From the NCBI GenBank assembly GCA_039820585.1, contig JBCBPV010000053.1, positions 1 to 24,765 on the forward strand: a stretch of 24,765 bases of DNA, written 5' to 3'. Below, piece after piece: positions 1-6,603 of the stretch. Position numbers and translations under genes: made by a program. The notes beneath the pieces were generated by a model that saw only the letters and a program-made list of their open reading frames with translations, had not been told where the DNA came from and did not search any database. The stretch comes from JBCBGF01 sp039820585. Its GTDB lineage: Bacteria > Pseudomonadota > Alphaproteobacteria > Rhodobacterales > Rhodobacteraceae. The first letter of the stretch is position 1; each line of letters starts with the position of its first letter.

Positions 1-298
1 GCGTCGCCACACCATCAAAAAGTCCCATGGACCCTTCGGCCACGCAGATATCCGCCCCGGCCGCCTGCGCCGAGATGGCCGACAGCAGCCCGTCATCCAT
101 CGCCCAGGTGTCCAGGTTGAACGAGGCTCGCCCCGCCGCCGCCTGATGAAACGCGGGGTCGATGTAGTCAGGGCCGGATTTGAACGGCTGCACTGTCAAC
201 CCGCTGTCGCGCAACGCGCGTAGAAGCCCGAGCATCACGGTGGTCTTGCCCGTCCCCGACGCGGGGGCCGAGATCATCAGGCCGGGCACGTCAGGCAT
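1..298 (-). CDS. cobB: Cobyrinic acid a,c-diamide synthase, N-terminal part (cut by window edge)
   Basis: Only the first 99 codons are present; the rest lies beyond base 1. The translation opens with an ATP-binding P-loop (SAPASGTGKTTVMLG, residues about 9-23), followed by PFKSGPDYIDPAFH and VAEGSMGLFDG, all typical of the CobB/CbiA amidotransferase family. The family amidates the a and c carboxylates of hydrogenobyrinic acid with glutamine and ATP in the cytoplasm, before cobalt insertion in the aerobic route. The ATG at 298-296 lies inside the end of cobM (8-base overlap ATGCCTGA), so translation is probably coupled. The glutaminase domain that should follow cannot be seen. Confidence 0.95.
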   Translation of the reverse strand, partial: MPDVPGLMISAPASGTGKTTVMLGLLRALRDSGLTVQPFKSGPDYIDPAFHQAAAGRASFNLDTWAMDDGLLSAISAQAAGADICVAEGSMGLFDGVAT

Positions 299-1082
299 CG
301 TCACTCCAGTCCGACCAGGGACTTTCGGCGCTTTGCGGGCGGTAGCGGCGGTCATAATCCGGGGCGTAAAGACAGCTCTCGACAAAGCCTTCGGCAGCCA
401 AGGCGGGCCCCACAAGAATCAGCGCGGTGCGTGCGATGTCGTCGGGGACGGACTGCACGATGGTGGCCAGCGTGGCGCGGATGATCCGCTCGTCAGGCCA
501 GCTTGCGCGGTAGACGATGGCTACCGGGCAGTCTGCGCCGAAACTGGGCGCTAGACTGTCAACGACATCGCCCAGGTTCTGGATAGACAGGTGAATGGCC
601 AGCGTCGCGCCGGTGGCTGCGAAATTGGCGAGCGTCTCGCTTGGAGGCATCGACGATGCGCGACCGGGGGTGCGGGTCAGGACGACCGATTGCGCGACGC
701 CAGGAAGCGTCAGTTCGGCCCCGAGCGCGGCAGCCGCGGCTGAGAAGGCGGGCACGCCAGGGGTGACGGTGAAGGGGATACCGGCGGCTTTGAGGCGGCG
801 CAACTGCTCGCCCATCGCCGACCAGATCGACAAATCGCCGGAGTGCAGGCGAGCGATGTCTTGGCCTGCGGCATGGGTGGTCTCGATCTCTTCCATGATC
901 GCGTTGAGGTCCAGGGATGCGGTGTTCACGATCCGGGCGTCTGGTGGACAATGGGCCAGCACCGCACGGGGGACCAATGATCCCGCGTAAAGGCACACCG
1001 GGCATCCCGCAATCAGGTCGCGGCCGCGCAGGGTCAGAAGGTCCGGCGCACCGGGGCCCGCGCCGATGAAATGCACGGTCAT
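291..1082 (-). CDS. cobM: Precorrin-4 C11-methyltransferase
   Basis: 263 residues, normal for the family. It uses S-adenosylmethionine to methylate C-11 of precorrin-4, giving precorrin-5. The sequence shows the class III tetrapyrrole methylase pattern: the N-terminal glycine-rich VHFIGAGPGAPDLLTLRG, the LHSGDLSIWSAMGEQ loop, and VTPGVPAFSAAAAALGAELTLP, which is characteristic of CobM/CbiF. The frame stays open upstream to 1280, but the ATG at 1082 is chosen because homology starts there and it forms an ATGA overlap with the cobE stop (1079-1082). The 3' end overlaps cobB by 8 bases. It is part of the minus-strand cobL-cobE-cobM-cobB block. Confidence 0.96.
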   Translation of the reverse strand: MTVHFIGAGPGAPDLLTLRGRDLIAGCPVCLYAGSLVPRAVLAHCPPDARIVNTASLDLNAIMEEIETTHAAGQDIARLHSGDLSIWSAMGEQLRRLKAAGIPFTVTPGVPAFSAAAAALGAELTLPGVAQSVVLTRTPGRASSMPPSETLANFAATGATLAIHLSIQNLGDVVDSLAPSFGADCPVAIVYRASWPDERIIRATLATIVQSVPDDIARTALILVGPALAAEGFVESCLYAPDYDRRYRPQSAESPWSDWSDDA

Positions 1083-1444
1083 GGCTTGCCCCCTTTGGCA
1101 ATGGCGCAGGTGGCCAACCGGTCGCTGGAAATCACGCGCGGAACGATCAGCCGCGCGCCCGGCCCGGCGGCGGCAAGGGCGCTCGCTTCGGCAACGCTGG
1201 CAAGATCGTGGGCATCTAGCGAAGCATTGGAGCGCGTGGCGGTGGTTTGTGCGCGTGCGAGGTAAGGGGCGACCGCACACGTGGGCAGGGCGGCCTTCGC
1301 TGCAAGACCCTCAAATGCTGGCTCCGTGGCTTTAGTTTCCAATGTCGCCAAAAGGTCTGGCGTTGTGCCACCTGCGACGCGCAAGGCATCGGCCAGGCTT
1401 TCGACGCTGGCCGCGCTGCGAAATCCGAACCCTGCGACGATCAT
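1079..1444 (-). CDS. cobE: CobE, small cobalamin-biosynthesis protein (CbiG C-terminal-like)
   Basis: 121 residues. The protein starts MIVAGFGFRSAASVESL and ends near RLIVPRVISSDRLATCAIAKGG, the pattern of stand-alone CobE proteins that match the C-terminal domain of anaerobic CbiG. CobE is required for cobalamin synthesis in some aerobic producers, but its exact step is not settled; roles in handling or releasing a ring intermediate have been suggested. The ATG at 1444 is preferred over a 14-codon upstream extension because it makes an ATGA overlap with the cobL stop. A second ATGA overlap couples it to cobM. Its position between two ring methyltransferases supports a role in the precorrin stages. 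Confidence 0.85.
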   Translation of the reverse strand: MIVAGFGFRSAASVESLADALRVAGGTTPDLLATLETKATEPAFEGLAAKAALPTCAVAPYLARAQTTATRSNASLDAHDLASVAEASALAAAGPGARLIVPRVISSDRLATCAIAKGGKP

Positions 1445-2640
1445 AGTACCACGCTCCACTGTACGACCGGATATGCGGCCTTCCACCCCAGCCGCGCGCC
1501 CAGCGGCTCGGCTGAGGATAGCGCAATCCGCGTCAGTGCACCGCCGCGTTCCGACTGCCAGGCGACCAACAGCGTCTCACTGTCGAGCGTGACCGCGTTG
1601 GCGACCAGCCGTGTGCCGGGCGGGACGCGCATGGTGACTTCGGTTAATACCGCCTCAGACAGGCCGCCCCCGATGAAGACCGCATCCGGCGGGCTAAGGT
1701 CAGATAGCCCCCCGGGTGCCTGGGCGTGCTGTACGACCAGACGGTCCACACCCAACCTGTCGGCGTTTCTGCGGATGCGTAAGGCACGCGTCACATCCGC
1801 TTCGATCACCGTGGCGGTGGTGGACGGGTGCGCGAGACACCATTCGATGGCGACGGACCCCGCGCCGCCGCCGATATCCCACAAGTGCTCACCAAACCGC
1901 GGGGCGAGTGTCGACAGGGTCAACGTGCGGATGTGGCGTTTTGTTATCTGGCCATCGTGCTCATACAGCGCGTCGGGAAGGCCAGGTGTGTGGGGCAAAA
2001 CCTCACCATCGCCCGCGATCTCAAGTGCCACGGCAACGGGATGTTGGAATGAATGTGCGCCGAGTTCAGTCACGGTCGTGGCAGTGATCCGCTCCCGCGC
2101 GCCGCCTAGCGCCTCCAACACCGTCACGTGCGTCTCACCGAAACCGGTCGCGGCGAGGTACTGCCCCACCTCTTGCACCGCAGCCCCGTCGCGCATGAGG
2201 CACAGCACCCGCTGCGACGGTGCGAGGTGGGGGCGCAGACGGCTGAGCGGCGCGGCATGCAGGCCCAGGCAGAGCGTTTTTTCCAGCGGCCATCCCAGCC
2301 GAGCGGCGGCCAGTGAAAACGTGGACGGTGCGGGCAAAACGCGCAATGCATGGGACCCATAGCGGCGGGCGAGGGTGGAGCCTGCACCGAACCAAAACGG
2401 ATCGCCGGAGGCCAGCACCACGACGCGGCGGCCCTTGAACCCGTCAAGCAACGGCAAACCATCCGAAAAGGGCACTGGCCACTCTCGCATCTCAGCTGTC
2501 AGTTCGGGCAACAACGACAGATGACGCGGTGGTCCAAAGACGATCTCTGCCCCTTCCAGCGCAGTTCGGCTTGCGGGCGACAGCCCCACCGGTCCATCTT
2601 CGCCCAGACCGACAATGGTAAGCCAGGGATCCTCAGCCAT
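1441..2640 (-). CDS. cobL: Precorrin-6Y C5,15-methyltransferase (decarboxylating), CbiE-CbiT fusion
   Basis: 399 residues, the expected two-domain length. The N-terminal CbiE-like tetrapyrrole methylase begins LTIVGLGEDG and contains VVVLASGDPFWFG. The C-terminal CbiT-like SAM domain begins near residue 240 with HLWDIGGGAGSVAIEW (about residues 250-262). The enzyme methylates C-5 and C-15 of dihydro-precorrin-6 and removes the acetate carboxylate on ring C, giving precorrin-8X. The ATG at 2640 is preferred to the upstream codon at 2670 because GAAGG lies about 9 bases before it and homology starts there. That ATG overlaps the oppositely directed cobK ATG by two bases. The cobE gene follows with a 4-base overlap. 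Confidence 0.96.
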   Translation of the reverse strand: MAEDPWLTIVGLGEDGPVGLSPASRTALEGAEIVFGPPRHLSLLPELTAEMREWPVPFSDGLPLLDGFKGRRVVVLASGDPFWFGAGSTLARRYGSHALRVLPAPSTFSLAAARLGWPLEKTLCLGLHAAPLSRLRPHLAPSQRVLCLMRDGAAVQEVGQYLAATGFGETHVTVLEALGGARERITATTVTELGAHSFQHPVAVALEIAGDGEVLPHTPGLPDALYEHDGQITKRHIRTLTLSTLAPRFGEHLWDIGGGAGSVAIEWCLAHPSTTATVIEADVTRALRIRRNADRLGVDRLVVQHAQAPGGLSDLSPPDAVFIGGGLSEAVLTEVTMRVPPGTRLVANAVTLDSETLLVAWQSERGGALTRIALSSAEPLGARLGWKAAYPVVQWSVVL

Positions 2641-3394
2641 GCGCCCCAACCTTCTGGTCCTCGGCGGCACGACCGAGGCGACGCAACTGTGCCGTGTGCT
2701 GGCGTCCGAGGGCTTGGGGGGTACAATCTCGTTTGCCGGACGGGTCGAGCGCCCAGTGCGCCAGCCTTTGCCCCAGCGCGTGGGCGGGTTCGGTGGAGTG
2801 CCGGGGTTGGTCGATTACCTGCGCCAAGAGAAGATCACCCACGTGATCGATGCCACCCACCCCTTTGCCGCGCAAATGAGCCGGAATGCCGTGCAGGCCT
2901 GCGCCGAGGCGGGCGTGCCCCTGATCGCCTTCACCCGTGCGCCGTGGGAAGCTATTGCTGGGGACGCTTGGACGCAGGTGGACGACACCGCCAGCGCGGT
3001 CCGCACCCTTGAGCGCCCGGCTGAGACCGTACTTTTGGCCGTCGGGCGCCAGTCGCTGCCCGATTTCGCGCGCAATCCGCAGCACCGCTACATCCTGCGC
3101 CTCGTCGATCCGCCAACTGCACCGCCGCCTTTTCCCGATCATCACGTAGTTGTCTCGCGCGGGCCGTTCACAGAGGGCGGGGACCGGGCGCTGATGGAGG
3201 AATACGGGGTGACACTGGTGGTGTCGAAGAACTCTGGGGGCACGGGCGCTTACGCCAAGATCGCTGCCGCGCGTGCGCTGAACCTGCCTGTGATCATGAT
3301 CGCGCGACCGCAGATGCCGCTGCGGGATGAGGTGTTTTCGGTCGAAGCCGTACTGCATTGGATCGCTCATTCCGGTACCGATCTGGGGGTATAG
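2639..3394 (+). CDS. cobK: Precorrin-6A (6X) reductase
   Basis: 251 residues. It reduces the macrocycle of precorrin-6A with NADPH to give the CobL substrate. Visible CobK/CbiJ signatures are the N-terminal LVLGGTTEATQL and THVIDATHPFAAQMSRNA, plus a C-terminal VVSKNSGGTGAYAKIAAA stretch. AGGGA at 2625-2629 lies 9 bases before the ATG at 2639, which supports that start over an in-frame ATG at 2615. It is the only plus-strand gene inside the minus-strand ring-synthesis cluster. The 5' end abuts cobL head to head (shared CATG), and the 3' end overlaps the cobJ 3' end by 28 bases (3367-3394). Its promoter must therefore lie within cobL coding sequence; none is recognisable there. Confidence 0.95.
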   Translation: MRPNLLVLGGTTEATQLCRVLASEGLGGTISFAGRVERPVRQPLPQRVGGFGGVPGLVDYLRQEKITHVIDATHPFAAQMSRNAVQACAEAGVPLIAFTRAPWEAIAGDAWTQVDDTASAVRTLERPAETVLLAVGRQSLPDFARNPQHRYILRLVDPPTAPPPFPDHHVVVSRGPFTEGGDRALMEEYGVTLVVSKNSGGTGAYAKIAAARALNLPVIMIARPQMPLRDEVFSVEAVLHWIAHSGTDLGV

Positions 3395-4119
3395 ACGAAC
3401 GGCGTCCCGTCGCGGTCGATCATGCGCGTGCGCGATGAGCCAACGATGACAACAGTGCGCATATCGGCCATCTCTGGCGTTGCGCCAGTCAGGGGAACGA
3501 TGCGGATCACCTCTTCTGGTGTCGACACGGCGCGGGCAAAGATCACGGGGCGCGCGTCGGCGCAACTTGTTTTCAGGACATCAAGCGCGCGCGCGAACTG
3601 TTCCGGCCGGGATTTTGAGCGCGGATTATAAAAGGCCATGGCAAAGTCCGCCTCGGCGGCCAGGCGCAGGCGCTGTTCAATCAGTCCCCAGGGTTTGAGG
3701 TTATCGCTGAGGTTGATGGTGCAAAAATCATGACCCAAGGGCGCGCCCGCCCGCGCGGCTGCCGCAAGCATCGCGGTGATCCCGGGCAGAACCTCGATGG
3801 AAAGCGCGCGCCAGGGCGCAGGTCCGGCCTCCACCGCCTCAAACACTGCTGCGGCCATGGCAAAGACGCCGGGATCACCCGATGAGACGATCACCACCTG
3901 TCCCCCGGCAACGGCCAGCTTCAATGCGTGGCGTGCGCGGTCCAACTCTTCGCGATTGTCAGAGAGATGCTTGGTCAGCCCAGGGCGGTCGGCGACACGG
4001 GTCACATAAGGGATGTAGCCCAGCACATCGGTCGCGGTGGCAAGCGCGTCCGACACCTCGGGTGTGATCAGCCGCTCACTGCCAGGGCCAAGACCGGCGA
4101 TCACAAGCCGACCGTTCAC
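3367..4119 (-). CDS. cobJ: Precorrin-3B C17-methyltransferase
   Basis: 250 residues. The enzyme methylates C-17 of precorrin-3B and drives the ring contraction that yields precorrin-4. The sequence carries the methylase N-terminus LVIAGLGPGSERLITPEV, the conserved VIVSSGDPGVFAMAA loop, LPGITAMLAAAARAGAPLGHDF with the CobJ-typical INLSDNLKPW, and AFYNPRSKSRP. All match single-domain CobJ rather than fused CbiG-CbiH forms. The ATG at 4119 forms an ATGA overlap with the cobI stop. The last 28 bases are antisense to the end of cobK, and I see no terminator between the two. Confidence 0.96.
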   Translation of the reverse strand: MNGRLVIAGLGPGSERLITPEVSDALATATDVLGYIPYVTRVADRPGLTKHLSDNREELDRARHALKLAVAGGQVVIVSSGDPGVFAMAAAVFEAVEAGPAPWRALSIEVLPGITAMLAAAARAGAPLGHDFCTINLSDNLKPWGLIEQRLRLAAEADFAMAFYNPRSKSRPEQFARALDVLKTSCADARPVIFARAVSTPEEVIRIVPLTGATPEMADMRTVVIVGSSRTRMIDRDGTPFVYTPRSVPE

Positions 4120-4847
4120 GGCCGCCGCCCCTGACCGTGCACCACGACGATGGAGAAATAGGGTGCCGGGCGCCCCTCAACCTCTGCTAGACGCATCACC
4201 TGCTGGTTCTCCATCGCAGCATGTTCCACCAGCCAGGCGTCGTCGTACCGGCCCGCCGTCTTGAGGGCCTGGCGCACCTTGTCGAGGGTGCGGCCCAGTT
4301 TCATGACCACAAGCGCATCGGCCTCTGCCATCCGGGCGGCGAGGGTATCTTCATCCAGTGTGCCCATCAGCACCGTCAACACATCATCGCCCCATGTGAT
4401 CGGCTCACCCGTGGCGGTCCAGGCGGCGGACATGCCCGTGATGCCGGGAATGACGGTGATCGGCACCGCATCGCGTAAGCGGGTGTAGAGATGCATGAAA
4501 GAGCCGTAGAAGAACGGATCGCCTTCGCACAGGACGATGACATCTTCGCCGCTTTCAGCGATGGCGCGAAGACGGTCGGTACACTTGGCATAGAATGCGG
4601 AAAGGCAGGCATTGTAGCTTGGGTCGCTGACCGGGATCTCGGTTGTGACCGGGTATTCCATCGCGATCTCGGTGGCACTAGGGGCCAGCAACCCCTCTAC
4701 GATCCGTCTGGCGTGCCCGGCGCGGCCAGCTTTGCGGAAAAACGCCACATGTCGGGCGCTCCGCACCAACCTGTGGGCCCGCACGCTCATCAAATCAGGC
4801 GAGCCTGGGCCAAGACCCACGCCGTAGATCGTGCCCAAAGAGCTCAT
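4116..4847 (-). CDS. cobI: Precorrin-2 C20-methyltransferase
   Basis: 243 residues. It transfers a methyl group from S-adenosylmethionine to C-20 of precorrin-2, giving precorrin-3A, the CobG substrate. Visible features are IYGVGLGPGSPDLMSVRA at the N-terminus, VIVLCEGDPFFYGSFMHL, and VIPGITGMSAAW, the usual CobI/CbiL arrangement. The frame is open to 5108, but the upstream part is a shadow of cobH. The ATG at 4847 gives an ATGA overlap with the cobH stop and matches the family start. It is coupled downstream to cobJ by another ATGA. Confidence 0.96.
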   Translation of the reverse strand: MSSLGTIYGVGLGPGSPDLMSVRAHRLVRSARHVAFFRKAGRAGHARRIVEGLLAPSATEIAMEYPVTTEIPVSDPSYNACLSAFYAKCTDRLRAIAESGEDVIVLCEGDPFFYGSFMHLYTRLRDAVPITVIPGITGMSAAWTATGEPITWGDDVLTVLMGTLDEDTLAARMAEADALVVMKLGRTLDKVRQALKTAGRYDDAWLVEHAAMENQQVMRLAEVEGRPAPYFSIVVVHGQGRRP

Positions 4848-5473
4848 TCTGCGCGGCTCGCAAGCGCGTTGATCGCGGCCACGGTGATCGCGCTGCCGCC
4901 CAGACGCCCCTGCACGATGCAGCATGGCACCGGCTGAGCAGCCCAGAGCGCGTCCTTGCTTTCCACCGCGCCGACAAAGCCCACCGGGCAGCCGATGATG
5001 GCTGCTGGATGGGGGCAGGCGGGGTCTTCGAGCATGTTCAGCAGGTGAAACAGGGCCGTCGGCGCGTTGCCGATTGCGACCACCGCGCCGTCCAGATGCG
5101 GGCGCCACAGCTCGAGCGCCGCGGCAGAGCGTGTATTGCCCATTGCGCGCGCCCGCTCTGGAACGCCCTCATCGTGTAGTGTGCAGATCACCGCGTTGTC
5201 GGCGGGTAGGCGGGCGCGAGTGATCCCTTCGCTGACCATGCGCGCATCGCACAGGATCGGCGCGCCCGCGTCCAGTGCGTGCCGCGCCGTGCGCACGCAG
5301 CCTTCTGAGAACTGGACATGGGGCGCTAGGTCCACCATTCCTACAGCGTGGATCATGCGCACGGCCACCTGCTCTTCATCCGCGTCAAATCGCGCGAGAT
5401 CCGCTTCTGCGCGGATCGTGGCGAAGGACTGCCGATAGATGGCGGCGCCGTTGGTCTCGTACGTGTGGGGCAT
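4844..5473 (-). CDS. cobH: Precorrin-8X methylmutase
   Basis: 209 residues, full length. CobH moves the methyl group from C-11 to C-12 of precorrin-8X, producing hydrogenobyrinic acid. The catalytic histidine of the family corresponds to His42 in VRMIHAVGMVDLAP. Other conserved stretches are ILCDARMVSEGI, AIGNAPTALFHLLNML and AAIIGCPVGFVGAVESK. The start lies 5 bases downstream of the cobG stop, with GAGGA overlapping that stop as the ribosome site. The stop overlaps the cobI start. Confidence 0.96.
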   Translation of the reverse strand: MPHTYETNGAAIYRQSFATIRAEADLARFDADEEQVAVRMIHAVGMVDLAPHVQFSEGCVRTARHALDAGAPILCDARMVSEGITRARLPADNAVICTLHDEGVPERARAMGNTRSAAALELWRPHLDGAVVAIGNAPTALFHLLNMLEDPACPHPAAIIGCPVGFVGAVESKDALWAAQPVPCCIVQGRLGGSAITVAAINALASRAE

Positions 5474-5478
5474 GGTCC

Positions 5479-6603
5479 TCAGGCCGTTAGACTGGCTGCT
5501 TCCGCGGCGCTAAGCCGGGAAACCGCAGGCTCATCCCACGAACAGCCGTCGCGAACAAGGTCGAACGCGCCTGCGCGGCCTGTGAGCGTTAGCACCGCGG
5601 GGGAGGGGCGGGCACATCCCTTGGCGCAGCCCGAGACATGAAGATCGCCGCCCATTCTTGCCGCGAGGGTGCGGGCAAGTGAGCGCGTTTCGACGGTAGC
5701 TTGCGGGCAAAAGGGCGCGCCGGGGCAGGCATCGGTGGTAAGCAGTGGATCGGCGGGGTCGCTGATGAAGGGAGACCGGGGTGGGGCCGTGACACCTTCC
5801 AGTAAGAATAGGCGACCGGGTGCACAGCGGAGGGCGGTGGCGCTGGTTTCAGTCAGGACCTTGCGGAGATCTGCTGCGGGGATCTGACCGAAGGGAGCGC
5901 CGAGCAGGATGCCGTATTCGGTTGGGCCGGGCGCTAGTTTTGTGGTGGCAGTGGGCTTTGCAACGCTCCAGGCGGATGGCAACTGCGCGCGCGCCGCGAC
6001 AGGCGCCATCCGCCGCGCCTCGGAGCCAATGTGATCTGCCAGCCACTGCGCCAACTCGATCACTGCCTGCACCGCGTCCGCCTGTCCAACGGGTCTGCCC
6101 CGGGCCACCCCATCGGCACGTACCAACAGTCCGCCATCTGCCGCGCGCTCGATCCGGATGTCAGCCGAGGCGTTGCTGAGCATCCTTGTCGACCCGGTAT
6201 CCACCGCAAACCCCACTTTGGCAGGAAGCTCGGGCAGATCGCCCAACGCCACTGTCAGAGCCTGGACCAGCCGATGGGTTTGATCGCCGTCATCCCAAAA
6301 CGGCGTCACGAGGATGTTGCGACGCCCCTCAAGGCGCGGATCGGAATCAAGCACGCCATGCTTGCAGAGTTCCGACAACAAAGGCGCGTGATCATCCTCT
6401 CGCACGCCGCGGATCTGCAGGTTGGCCCGGCTCGTCAGGTCAAGAATACCGTTGCCAAAGCGCTCTGCCAGATCGGCCAGCCCATGCGCGGTCTGTGCAT
6501 CCACACGCCCATCATGGGGCCGCACCCTTACCAAAAGACCGTCGCCGGACATCATGGGGCGGTGGGCCCCAGGGCACCAACCTTTCACCATCGGCGCGCT
6601 CAT
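5479..6603 (-). CDS. cobG: Precorrin-3B synthase (CobG, Fe-S monooxygenase)
   Basis: 374 residues. CobG uses molecular oxygen to hydroxylate C-20 of precorrin-3A and form the gamma-lactone of precorrin-3B, the step that defines the aerobic pathway. It belongs to the nitrite/sulfite-reductase-like fold. Ferredoxin-like half-domains are visible (GLLVRVRPHDGRV near the N-terminus and YGILLGAPFGQIPA mid-protein), as is the complete iron-sulfur ligand set C293-x5-C299 (CPGAPFC) and C326-x3-C330 (SGCAKGC). The start at 6603 is chosen over 6651 because its ATG overlaps the cobN stop (ATGA) and fits the family. The presence of CobG means this organism does not need the CobZ substitute reported in Rhodobacter capsulatus. 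Confidence 0.95.
   Translation of the reverse strand: MSAPMVKGWCPGAHRPMMSGDGLLVRVRPHDGRVDAQTAHGLADLAERFGNGILDLTSRANLQIRGVREDDHAPLLSELCKHGVLDSDPRLEGRRNILVTPFWDDGDQTHRLVQALTVALGDLPELPAKVGFAVDTGSTRMLSNASADIRIERAADGGLLVRADGVARGRPVGQADAVQAVIELAQWLADHIGSEARRMAPVAARAQLPSAWSVAKPTATTKLAPGPTEYGILLGAPFGQIPAADLRKVLTETSATALRCAPGRLFLLEGVTAPPRSPFISDPADPLLTTDACPGAPFCPQATVETRSLARTLAARMGGDLHVSGCAKGCARPSPAVLTLTGRAGAFDLVRDGCSWDEPAVSRLSAAEAASLTA

Noticed and set aside
2633..3565. Minus-strand open frame of 310 codons opposite cobK, in line with the cobJ/cobL strand
   Set aside because: The translation is Arg/His-rich shadow sequence without recognisable motifs, and cobK on the other strand is full length and intact.
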